From contig NZ_JAVIFU010000014.1 of the NCBI RefSeq assembly GCF_031157315.1, positions 62,001 through 126,000 on the forward strand: a DNA stretch of 64,000 nucleotides, in the 5' to 3' direction. The notes under the pieces are model-generated. The model was not told the DNA's origin, ran no database searches, and was given only the letters and a program-made list of their open reading frames with translations. The stretch comes from Paenibacillus sp. LHD-38. Lineage in GTDB: Bacteria > Bacillota > Bacilli > Paenibacillales > Paenibacillaceae. Made by a program: the position numbers and the translations under genes. Of this stretch, positions 53,995-62,119 are shown in pieces; the stretch's first letter is position 1, and each line of letters starts with the position of its first letter.

Positions 53995-55461
53995 ATGTTT
54001 AAAAGCATACAAAAAGTGAGAGCACACCTCCTTATTGCGCTTAGTTGTTTACTGGGCGTTAGCATGGGAGGAGCGCTCGTCCAGGCTGAAGACGGAGCCG
54101 CCGCTTCCTATAATTACTCATTCTGGGGAGATACCGTTGCCTCGCCCGCCGCTTACCAGGCGACAACTTTATTGAGCGGGCTAAGCCTCGGAGTGGGGCC
54201 GTTCAAAGATCCGAGCGATCTTTACGTCACGCCGGACAAACAAATCTATGTGCTGGATTCCGGCAATAACCGGATTGTTATTTTGGATGAGAAATTCAAG
54301 CCGGTAGCCACGATCGATTCCTTTGAAAGGGACGGGCAAGCCGACAATTTCCAGAATCCGCAAGGCCTCTTCGTAACGGATCAGAAGCATGTGCTTGTTG
54401 CCGATACGGGCCATAATCGCATCGTTCATCTCGATTCGAATTTTAAGCTGGTGAAGGTTGTCGAAGCGCCGGAATCTGAGCTGCTGCAAGCTAATTTTCA
54501 GTTCCAGCCCGTCCGGGTCATTATGGACAAGGCGCAGCGGACCTATGTGATGGCGACCGGCGTATTTGACGGCTTCATGGAATTTAATGCGGACGGGGCG
54601 TTCACTTCATTTATCGGCGCTAACCGCGTTTATGTCGATCCGGTTGAATACTTCTGGAAGCGGATGTCGACAAAGGCGCAGCGGAGCCAGATGGTTATGT
54701 TTACGCCGACGGAATTTACGAACCTGGATATGGATAACGAAGGGTTCATTTATGCAACCAATGGGGATCTTTGGGGAGACAATATCAAAAAGCTGAATGC
54801 GCAGGGCAACGATATATTGCGCAGAACCGGGTATTACAATCCGCAAGGCGATATTCGTTATACGAGCGATATCGGCCCCTCCAGACTTGTGGATATCGAT
54901 GTCGCGGACAGCGAGATGTATTCCGTTCTCGATGCCAAGCGGGGCCGGGTTTTCACCTACAGCGGCGACGGGCATTTTATGTACGTTTTCGGGGGGATGG
55001 GCAACCAATTGGGCGAATTCAATACGCCGGTGGCGATTGAACGGGTCGGAGACGATTTCCTCGTTTTGGATAAGGCGCTCGGCGAGATTACGGTATTCCA
55101 AACGACGGAGTACGGCCGGACGCTCAATGAAGCCGTTAGAAGCTATTATAGAGGCGAGGAAGAGCAAGCCTATCAATTGTTCAATCAGACGATCAACATG
55201 AATGCGAACCTTGAATTCGCTTATGCCGGCATCGGCAAGTCGCTTCTAAGACAAGGCGATTACGAAGAGGCGATGAAGCATTTTAAACGGAGCATGGATC
55301 AAAAGAATTATTCGAAGGCTTTCCTGCTCTTCCGGAAGCAAGTAATGAGAGAGCATTTTGCGACGATCATGACCGTTATCGTCTTACTTGCAGCAGGTGT
55401 ACTAGCGGTGAGAAAGTATCGGAAAACGTCGGGAAGAAAGAGGGGTGTCTCTATTGAGTAA
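53995..55461 (+). CDS. Secreted/anchored NHL-repeat and TPR protein with C-terminal TM
   Basis: 488 residues: signal peptide to about residue 31 (ALSCLLGVSMGGALVQA), a beta-propeller of NHL-type repeats about 60-385 (DLYVTPDKQIYVLDSGNNRIVIL, then GLFVTDQKHVLVADTGHNRIVHL), two TPR-like repeats about 385-440 (AYAGIGKSLLRQGDYEEAMKHF), a TM helix near 455-475 and a basic cytoplasmic tail. This topology puts the propeller outside. It could be a scaffold or sensor for a surface complex. The function is unknown. It sits between permease pair A and the YIP1 gene, whose start overlaps its last 8 bases. Confidence 0.82.
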   Translation: MFKSIQKVRAHLLIALSCLLGVSMGGALVQAEDGAAASYNYSFWGDTVASPAAYQATTLLSGLSLGVGPFKDPSDLYVTPDKQIYVLDSGNNRIVILDEKFKPVATIDSFERDGQADNFQNPQGLFVTDQKHVLVADTGHNRIVHLDSNFKLVKVVEAPESELLQANFQFQPVRVIMDKAQRTYVMATGVFDGFMEFNADGAFTSFIGANRVYVDPVEYFWKRMSTKAQRSQMVMFTPTEFTNLDMDNEGFIYATNGDLWGDNIKKLNAQGNDILRRTGYYNPQGDIRYTSDIGPSRLVDIDVADSEMYSVLDAKRGRVFTYSGDGHFMYVFGGMGNQLGEFNTPVAIERVGDDFLVLDKALGEITVFQTTEYGRTLNEAVRSYYRGEEEQAYQLFNQTINMNANLEFAYAGIGKSLLRQGDYEEAMKHFKRSMDQKNYSKAFLLFRKQVMREHFATIMTVIVLLAAGVLAVRKYRKTSGRKRGVSIE

Positions 55462-56080
55462 AGAGTGGATTAAATATCCGTTAAATCTCATCGTTCATCC
55501 TTTTAACGGCTACTGGGACCTGAAATATGACCGCAGTCAGAAGCTCAATTTAATCATTGCATTTGCGGTTGTGTTCCTGCTGGCCGTTACCAATATTTTA
55601 AGCAGCCAATACAGCGGTTTCCTCGTTAATTTATTCAATCCGAACGAAATGAACAGCTTCATGGAAATCATGTACGTGGTTGTGCCGGTTTTGTTCTGGT
55701 GCGTGGCCAACTGGTCGCTCACAACCTTGCTGGACGGGGAAGGGAAGTTTGTCGAAATCTTTACCTCAACCTGTTTTGCCCTGATTCCGCTGGTCGTTAT
55801 TAACTTCCCGTGGATCTGGCTAAGCAACGTCATTTCGCTGCAAGAGACGACATTTTATTATTTTTCGAATAGCGTTGCGGTCATTTGGTTTATTTTTCTA
55901 TTATTTGTCGCGAATATGACGGTGCATCAATTTACGCCGTCCAAAACGATCGGGATCATCATTCTGACGGTCCTAGCGATGGGCTTTATGGCCTTTATCG
56001 GTTTACTGTTCTTCAGCTTGGTCCAACAGATCATCGCCTTCATATCCGTTATCTATCAAGAATTGGTTATGAGGAACTAA
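55454..56080 (+). CDS. YIP1 family membrane protein
   Basis: 208 residues with five predicted TM helices, starting near residues 35-55 (LIIAFAVVFLLAVTNIL). The N-terminal HPFNGYWDLKYDR block and the helix arrangement are those of bacterial YIP1 proteins, whose function is not known. TTG 55454 is chosen since AAGAGGGG lies 9 bases upstream; a GTG at 55445 would overlap that site. Translation is coupled to the NHL/TPR gene. A partner role for the NHL/TPR and DUF5696 proteins is suggested only by gene order. Confidence 0.8.
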   Translation: MSKEWIKYPLNLIVHPFNGYWDLKYDRSQKLNLIIAFAVVFLLAVTNILSSQYSGFLVNLFNPNEMNSFMEIMYVVVPVLFWCVANWSLTTLLDGEGKFVEIFTSTCFALIPLVVINFPWIWLSNVISLQETTFYYFSNSVAVIWFIFLLFVANMTVHQFTPSKTIGIIILTVLAMGFMAFIGLLFFSLVQQIIAFISVIYQELVMRN

Positions 56081-56096
56081 GGAAGGAGGAGGAGAG

Positions 56097-58655
56097 ATGA
56101 ACAAAGCTGGAAGGTACGTACTGCTTGCCTCATGTTTATTGGTGGGGCTTCTCGTTGCCGGCTGCTCGGATGGGGGCACGGTTAATCAGGCGGAGGATAG
56201 CGTACAGCTAGCCGAGGCATTTACACAAGGAAAGGCTCTGAGCGTTTCCTTCACGGATGCCCGCGTGGCCGGCATGAAAGGGATAGCTGAAAATGACTTA
56301 TTGAAATTGTTTGTGGATGATAAGACAGGCGCTGTTGCGGTCATTCATAAGCAAAGCGGCGAAATATGGCACAGCAATCCGCCTGAACGCGAATCGGATC
56401 CGTTAGCCGCAGGGGTTAATAAGGGAGTATTGTCTTCTCAACTGAAAATCGATTTTTATAATTTGTTCGGACAGCTGAGCGCAGTCAATTCCTTTTCGGA
56501 CAGCGTGGTTTACAAGCAGATCAAATTCGAAGAAATTCCAAGCGGCGTAAGGGTGTCGTATCAGTTCGGAACGAGCAAAAAAACGATGGACGACATGCCC
56601 ATGAAGATGAGCAAAGCCCGTTTTGAAGAAAAAGTGTTAAGTAAATTGGATAATACGGGGAAGCGGGCATTGAAAATCGCCTATACCGAAGACAAAGAAA
56701 ATTCGGTATATGAAAGAAACGACGGTGCGCTGAAAGGACTTCAGCTTGACCGGGCGCTCAAGGCGTTCGAGGATGCGGGTTATACGGAGGAGGATCTGGT
56801 AGCGGACATCGCGGAGAACAATCTGGATCAGACGAAGCCGGAGCCGCGGATTTTCCTTGCATCGATTGAATATGTCCTGGATGGGGATAGTCTCGTCGCC
56901 AAAGTTCCGGTTTCGAGCATCCAATATCCGGAGGAATACCCGGTGAACACGATTTCACTCCTGAGCTTCTTTGGCGCAGGGGGACCAGAGTCGAAAGGCT
57001 CCATCCTTGTTCCGGACGGGGCAGGGGCGCTGATCCATTTTAACAACGGCAAAACCAATTATCCAGCCTACCAGCAGCAAATATACGGAGCGGACCAGAC
57101 GATGGATACGACTGAAAATGCGGTTAGAACGCAAGAGGCCAGGCTGCCGGTATTCGGAATTATTCGCGAGGGCGGCGCGTTTCTCGGCATTATTGAAGAA
57201 GGCGAGTCCGTAGCGACCATTAATGCCGATATCAGCGGCAGGCTGAACAGCTATAACTACGTCTACCCGAGCTTCTCTGTTCTGAACAAGGGCGATTTAA
57301 GCCTGGATGCGAATGGACAGCAGCGCTCGCTGCCGAAGTTTCAAGAAAATCCGGTGATGAGCGACCTGACGGTCCGTTATGCGTTTCTTGACGGCGAAGA
57401 TGCTTCTTATCAAGGAATGGCTGCGTACTACCAGCAATATTTGATGCAGAAAAACGGTCTCCCTCATCTGGAGGCGGCTGACGGAAAGGATGATATCCCT
57501 TTTTATCTGCAGCTGATCGGAAGCATATCCAAAAAGAAGCATATCGCAGGAATTCCGTATCAATCGCTGGAGCCGCTAACGACATTTGAACAAGCGCAGA
57601 GCATTGTTACACAGATGCAGCAGCGTGACATTCATGAAATCAAGCTTAAGTACTCCGGCTGGTTTAACAAAGGCCTGGATCACGAGGTTCCGGATAACCT
57701 CTCGGTCGACCGGGCGATCGGCGGGAGCAGAGGCTTGAAGGACTTTGTATCGTTTGCCAAGGAACAGGGAGTTTCATTCTATCCGGACGTTGCGATTCTA
57801 ACTGCCCATTCAGGGTCAGGGTTCAACAAGACGAAGGAAGCTTCCAGAACGTTAAGAGGAGTTCCGGCAGCGCTTTATCCGCTCGACACGGCGCTAAACC
57901 GACGCGATCGGAACAGCCTTCCGTCCTATGTCGTCTCGCCGAAGATGGTTGGGAAATTCACGGATGCCATGCTGAAGGATTTCGGCGGCTTTAAGACCGG
58001 AGGCATTTCGCTGCGGGATTTGGCGGACCAATTGAACAGCGATTACCGCGAGAACAATCAAGTCGATCGGGCAGAGTCTGAGGGGATATCTATCCAATCG
58101 CTGAACAAGATCCGCGAAGCGAATCTCACGATGATGGCCGACGGCGGAAATGCCTATGCGCTTCCTTACCTGAGCGACATCACAAATGCGCCTATGTCGA
58201 ACAGTAAATTTAAAATCGAGGATGAAGAGATTCCTTTTTATCAAATGGTCGTTCGCGGATTTATCGATTATACGGGAGCGCCATATAATCTTTCTACCTA
58301 CACCGATGTAAAGCAATACGTGCTCAAATGCCTGGAATACGGTGCGGGAGTTTACTTCGAGTGGATCTATGAGCCGAATCATAAGGTGAAAGATACGGAA
58401 TATAACGATCTGTACGCCGTTAATTACGAGCTGTGGATCGACCAGGCCGCCGAGATTTATCAGGAGGTAAACGGGGTTCTGAAAAATGTCCGGAATGAGC
58501 GGATCACCGGGCATGAGAAGCTAAGTGAAGGCGTGTTCAAAACGGTCTATGAGAATGGCGCTTATGTCATTGTGAATTATAACCGTTCGCAAGTAACGGC
58601 GGGCGGCAGGACGGTCGAAGCCGAGAGCTATATTACGGGTGGTGGACAATCATGA
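56097..58655 (+). CDS. DUF5696 lipoprotein
   Basis: 852 residues. Leader with lipobox VAGC (Cys about 23). Residues about 50-330 look beta-rich (LLKLFVDDKTGAVAVIHKQSGEIWHSNP). About 450-790 look like an alpha/beta barrel (EIKLKYSGWFNKGLDHE, then VSFYPDVAILTAHSG, DFGGFKTGGISLRDLADQLNSDYRENNQVD, TMMADGGNAYALPYLSDITNAP). The overall pattern is that of DUF5696, a family without known activity. Asp, Glu and Lys at strand ends would suit a hydrolase, but I cannot point to a catalytic pair. GGAGGAGGAG lies before the ATG. Its stop overlaps the next permease start (ATGA). Confidence 0.82.
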   Translation: MNKAGRYVLLASCLLVGLLVAGCSDGGTVNQAEDSVQLAEAFTQGKALSVSFTDARVAGMKGIAENDLLKLFVDDKTGAVAVIHKQSGEIWHSNPPERESDPLAAGVNKGVLSSQLKIDFYNLFGQLSAVNSFSDSVVYKQIKFEEIPSGVRVSYQFGTSKKTMDDMPMKMSKARFEEKVLSKLDNTGKRALKIAYTEDKENSVYERNDGALKGLQLDRALKAFEDAGYTEEDLVADIAENNLDQTKPEPRIFLASIEYVLDGDSLVAKVPVSSIQYPEEYPVNTISLLSFFGAGGPESKGSILVPDGAGALIHFNNGKTNYPAYQQQIYGADQTMDTTENAVRTQEARLPVFGIIREGGAFLGIIEEGESVATINADISGRLNSYNYVYPSFSVLNKGDLSLDANGQQRSLPKFQENPVMSDLTVRYAFLDGEDASYQGMAAYYQQYLMQKNGLPHLEAADGKDDIPFYLQLIGSISKKKHIAGIPYQSLEPLTTFEQAQSIVTQMQQRDIHEIKLKYSGWFNKGLDHEVPDNLSVDRAIGGSRGLKDFVSFAKEQGVSFYPDVAILTAHSGSGFNKTKEASRTLRGVPAALYPLDTALNRRDRNSLPSYVVSPKMVGKFTDAMLKDFGGFKTGGISLRDLADQLNSDYRENNQVDRAESEGISIQSLNKIREANLTMMADGGNAYALPYLSDITNAPMSNSKFKIEDEEIPFYQMVVRGFIDYTGAPYNLSTYTDVKQYVLKCLEYGAGVYFEWIYEPNHKVKDTEYNDLYAVNYELWIDQAAEIYQEVNGVLKNVRNERITGHEKLSEGVFKTVYENGAYVIVNYNRSQVTAGGRTVEAESYITGGGQS

Positions 58656-59566
58656 AATCCTTAACGAAGCTCGGCATGAAACAAAGGACGTATGCGGAGC
58701 AGAAAGCGCTCTGGGGCTTTGTCTACGTCTTGCCTTGGCTGCTTGGATTTGTATTTTTCTTCTTTATTCCTTTGCTGTCATCCTTGCGGTACAGCTTCAG
58801 CACGATCAAGGCCAATGCGGAAGGCATCACGATCACGTTTTCCGGTTGGAAGAATTACGTGGAAGCCTTGACCGTCAATGCTACCTTTAATCGGATTCTG
58901 ACGGAAGCGATCGTAAATATGGTGGTAAACGTACCGCTGATCGTTATATTCAGCTTGTTCCTCGCGGTATTGCTGAACCAGAAGTTTTTTGGCCGATCTG
59001 TGGCCAGGTCCATCTTTTTCTTGCCGGTCATCCTGGCCTCCGGGATTATTATGACCCTTGAGAGCACCAGCTTGATCCAAGCCGTCAACGAGCAAAATGC
59101 GGGATCCGGCGGCGTTATGAATGCTTTTGGAAGCTTCGAACTTGCCAGAATGATGCTTCAAGCCGGCGTAAGCGAGACCATAGTGAACTATCTTACGGGT
59201 GCGGTAGACCGGATCTACCAAATCGTCAGTCAGTCGGGCGTTCAGATTCTGATTTTCCTTGCCGGGATTCAGACGATATCCCCTCAGCTGTACGAAGCTT
59301 CAAAGATCGAGGGAGCTACCGGCTATGAAGCCTTCTGGAAAATTACGTTTCCGATGGTCAGCCCGCTTATTCTGGTCAACATGATCTACACGATTATTGA
59401 TTCGTTCTCGCGTAATGCGTTAACGGACTTGATTCGTGATACGGGCTTTGTCAAATTCAACTTTGGCCTCAGCTCGGCGATGGCCTGGATTTATTTTCTG
59501 GCGATTGCCGTCATTTTATTGATCAGCTCTTATTTTATATCCAAAAAAGTCTTTTACCACGAATAG
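58652..59566 (+). CDS. Sugar ABC transporter permease (MalF-type), pair B
   Basis: 304 residues, six TM helices, ATPase-contact loop EASKIEGATGYEAFWKITFP. It begins within the stop of the DUF5696 gene (4-base overlap), so their products are probably made together. A long extracellular loop between about residues 125 and 190 is larger than in pair A. Second MalF-type subunit of the operon. Confidence 0.9.
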   Translation: MKSLTKLGMKQRTYAEQKALWGFVYVLPWLLGFVFFFFIPLLSSLRYSFSTIKANAEGITITFSGWKNYVEALTVNATFNRILTEAIVNMVVNVPLIVIFSLFLAVLLNQKFFGRSVARSIFFLPVILASGIIMTLESTSLIQAVNEQNAGSGGVMNAFGSFELARMMLQAGVSETIVNYLTGAVDRIYQIVSQSGVQILIFLAGIQTISPQLYEASKIEGATGYEAFWKITFPMVSPLILVNMIYTIIDSFSRNALTDLIRDTGFVKFNFGLSSAMAWIYFLAIAVILLISSYFISKKVFYHE

Positions 59567-59582
59567 AAAGAAGGTGTATGAG

Positions 59583-60530
59583 ATGCCCGTTTCTCGATTG
59601 TTATCGTTAGAAAGCTGGAAGCGCTGGCTTTGGACAATCATTCGGTTAACGCTGATCGCAGGGTTATCATTCGTTATCTTGTACCCGATCCTTCAGAAAA
59701 TCTCGACAGCGATTAAGGACAAAACGGATCTCTATTCGCCGATCGTCGTATGGATTCCCAAGCATTATACGTTGGACAATTTCATGAACGCGATAAGGAT
59801 CATGGACTACTGGGAGACGCTGCTCAATACCTTTACGCTATCGGCGACGACCACGATTCTGACCGCGATTTCCTGCGCGCTCGCTGGATACGGGTTTGCC
59901 CGCCTAAAATTCAAAGGAAGCAATTTGCTCTTTGCAGGCGTCATTTTGACCATACTCGTACCGCCAACAACCATACTCATTCCGATTTATTTAAATCTGA
60001 AGGATTTCACCTTAATGGGGCTTATTCCTTTGATTTCCGGGAAATCAGTTAATCTTCTCAACTCCTATTGGCCGTTTATACTGACGTCGCTTACAGCAAA
60101 TTCGCTCAAAGCGGGATTGTATATTTTTATCTTCCGGCAATTTTTCAGGGGGATTCCCAAAGAAGTCGAGGAAGCGGCGTACATCGACGGCGCCGGGGTA
60201 GGGTCAACGTTTACGCGGATCATGCTGCCTAATGCGGTGCCGGCCATTATTACTACGACGCTCTTCTCGTTTGTATGGCAATGGAACGACAGTTTCTTTA
60301 CGACGACGTATTTAACCTCGAGTAAAGTCATGTCAACGCAATTGTCGTCATTGCCGTACAATTTGGCGATTCAGCTTCAAGGCGGCGATGCGTCAAAGGC
60401 AGATCCGTTCTATATGAGCATGGTGCAGGATACGGGAATTCTGCTCGCGATTTTACCGCTCATTATTATTTATTTGTTCGTTCAACGCTATTTTGTCGAA
60501 AGTATCGAGCGAACTGGCATAGTAGGCTAG
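59583..60530 (+). CDS. Sugar ABC transporter permease (MalG-type), pair B
   Basis: 315 residues, six TM helices, ATPase-contact loop EEAAYIDGAGVGSTFTRIMLP. ATG 59583 follows AGAAGGTG by about 6 bases; a GTG at 59574 lies inside that site. Partner of the previous permease. It is the last gene of the operon before a hairpin and repeat copy C. Confidence 0.9.
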   Translation: MPVSRLLSLESWKRWLWTIIRLTLIAGLSFVILYPILQKISTAIKDKTDLYSPIVVWIPKHYTLDNFMNAIRIMDYWETLLNTFTLSATTTILTAISCALAGYGFARLKFKGSNLLFAGVILTILVPPTTILIPIYLNLKDFTLMGLIPLISGKSVNLLNSYWPFILTSLTANSLKAGLYIFIFRQFFRGIPKEVEEAAYIDGAGVGSTFTRIMLPNAVPAIITTTLFSFVWQWNDSFFTTTYLTSSKVMSTQLSSLPYNLAIQLQGGDASKADPFYMSMVQDTGILLAILPLIIIYLFVQRYFVESIERTGIVG

Positions 60531-60552
60531 CTTTGACAAGTATAGGGGAGGC

Positions 60553-60592
60553 GCCTTGCGGAGCTGAAAACTTCCGCAAGGCTGTTCCCTTT
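60553..60592 (+). terminator. Probable terminator after the nine-gene operon
   Basis: GCCTTGCGGA (60553-60562) pairs with TCCGCAAGGC (60573-60582), followed by TGTTCCCTTTT, a weak T tract. Repeat copy C begins at 60598. Confidence 0.6.
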
Positions 60593-60597
60593 TATGG

Positions 60598-60698
60598 ATA
60601 TATAAGAATTTATAAGTTTTCACTTATAAATGTGCTTATATATCTCCGCGAAACGATAGCTTTTGCCACTGAGGACGGCGACAGCCGTTTACGCTTGT
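60598..60698 (+). repeat. 101-bp structured repeat, copy C
   Basis: Nearly identical to copy B. The outer stem ATATATAAG/CTTATATAT extends by a G-C pair (60597 with 60644), the inner stem is TTTATAAGT/ACTTATAAA, and the 3' half is CTCCGCGAAACG, TTTTGCCACTGAGG and the CGGC/GCCG hairpin. It lies just upstream of a GH10 gene and after the previous operon's hairpin. Confidence 0.85.
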
Positions 60699-60735
60699 AT
60701 CCATTGAAATTATCCATAGGAAGGTGGTTTCCGGC

Positions 60736-62019
60736 TTGTCCAGCCCAATTATTAAACGAAGAAACGCCTTGCTAGTTATCTTGTTAGCCGCCGCAATTGT
60801 CGTTGCCTTGCTGCTGCTGAACAGGTTTGATCCAAGCGAGACGGAAGCTATAAGTACCAGCGAAAGCCTGACGGCTCAGCAGGAGGATGGCCCAAAGGCG
60901 GAAGAGTCCGTGGACCCCATTGAACAGACCGCGGCCCCGGAGGAAGAAAAGGAGAGAGCGCTTCCGGAGCCGTCAGTCCAGACGGATATACCGTCGCTCA
61001 TGGAATCGTACGCCGACTATTTCCCGATCGGAGCGGCCGTCGAACCGTTTCAGACAACGGGGCTCAAGGCAGAGCTGCTCAAGAAGCACGTGAATTGGCT
61101 GGTCGCGGAGAACGTAATGAAGCCGGATGCGATACAACCTGCAGAAGGCAGCTTCAATTGGGAAAATGCGGACCGGATCGTCAAATTTGCGAAGGAGAGC
61201 GGCATGGAAGTTCGATTCCACGCGCTTATCTGGCATAGCCAGGTCGGAGCTTGGTTCTTCAAGGATGCCGATGGCAAACCGATGGTCGACGAGACGGATC
61301 CGGGGAAGCGCGTTGCGAACAAGAAATTGCTGCTTGAACGGCTCGATACGCATGTCCGTACCATTGTCGGACGGTATAAGGACGACATTCAATCATGGGA
61401 CGTTGTAAACGAGGTCATTGAGCCGGGGGACCCAGGCGGCATGCGGGCCAGCGACTGGTACAAGATTACAGGTACCGATTACATCGAGACGGCCTTCCGC
61501 GCGGCGCGCGAAGCGGGCGGACCGGACGCAAAGCTGTACATTAACGACTATGGAACGGACAATCCGGTGAAACGCGACAGGTTGTATGAATTGGTCAAGG
61601 AAATGCTGGCCAATGGGGTGCCGATCGACGGCGTCGGGCATCAGACGCATATCGGCATACTCGGGCCCACGGTCGATTCCATTATCGATTCGATGCAGAA
61701 ATTCAGCGAGCTCGGCCTTGACAATCTGGTTACCGAGCTTGATATGAGTATCTACGCTTGGAACGATCGCAGAGATTTCGGCGCGGATATTCCGGCTGAC
61801 GTGCTAAAGAAGCAAGCAGATCGGTACCGTGAGCTGTTCGAGGCGTTCAAGGCGAACAAGGACATTCTCAGCGGCGTCGTATTCTGGGGCATCGCGGATG
61901 ACCATACGTGGCTGAGCTCGTTCCCGGTAAAGCGCACCGAGGCGCCGTTCCTATTCGATAAGCAGCTTCAGGCGAAGCCGGCGTTCTGGGCGGTCGTGGA
62001 TCCTTCGAAGCTGCCGTAA
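60736..62019 (+). CDS. Membrane-anchored GH10 endo-xylanase
   Basis: 427 residues: a TM anchor at about 10-30 (LLVILLAAAIVVALLLL), an acidic Ser/Glu/Pro linker to about 85, then a GH10 barrel with acid/base Glu226 in WDVVNEVIEP and nucleophile Glu334 in VTELDMSIY. It has no CBM or SLH module and lacks the usual cleavage site and lipobox, so it likely stays in the cytoplasmic membrane, facing outward. It may trim longer xylo-oligosaccharides near the importers. TTG 60736 follows AGGAAGGTGG by 8 bases; a GTG at 60724 would lie within that site. The barrel is closely related to that of the 36.3-kb xylanase. Confidence 0.88.
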   Translation: MSSPIIKRRNALLVILLAAAIVVALLLLNRFDPSETEAISTSESLTAQQEDGPKAEESVDPIEQTAAPEEEKERALPEPSVQTDIPSLMESYADYFPIGAAVEPFQTTGLKAELLKKHVNWLVAENVMKPDAIQPAEGSFNWENADRIVKFAKESGMEVRFHALIWHSQVGAWFFKDADGKPMVDETDPGKRVANKKLLLERLDTHVRTIVGRYKDDIQSWDVVNEVIEPGDPGGMRASDWYKITGTDYIETAFRAAREAGGPDAKLYINDYGTDNPVKRDRLYELVKEMLANGVPIDGVGHQTHIGILGPTVDSIIDSMQKFSELGLDNLVTELDMSIYAWNDRRDFGADIPADVLKKQADRYRELFEAFKANKDILSGVVFWGIADDHTWLSSFPVKRTEAPFLFDKQLQAKPAFWAVVDPSKLP

Positions 62020-62119
62020 TGCGGGAAGCTCTTCATCGCTGCGCGAACAAGGAGCCGAAGCGGAGTATTTCGAGTGTCTTCGGATCGTTGCTTAGTTGTA
62101 GATTAAGAAAGGGAGAATG

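Noticed and set aside
57894..58514. Minus-strand 206-codon frame inside the DUF5696 gene
   Set aside because: It is a shadow of the real gene and lacks a start signal.
60661..60672. GCCACTG resembling the cobalamin riboswitch box in repeat copy C
   Set aside because: Copy B has GCCACAG, and the rest of the B12 aptamer is missing.
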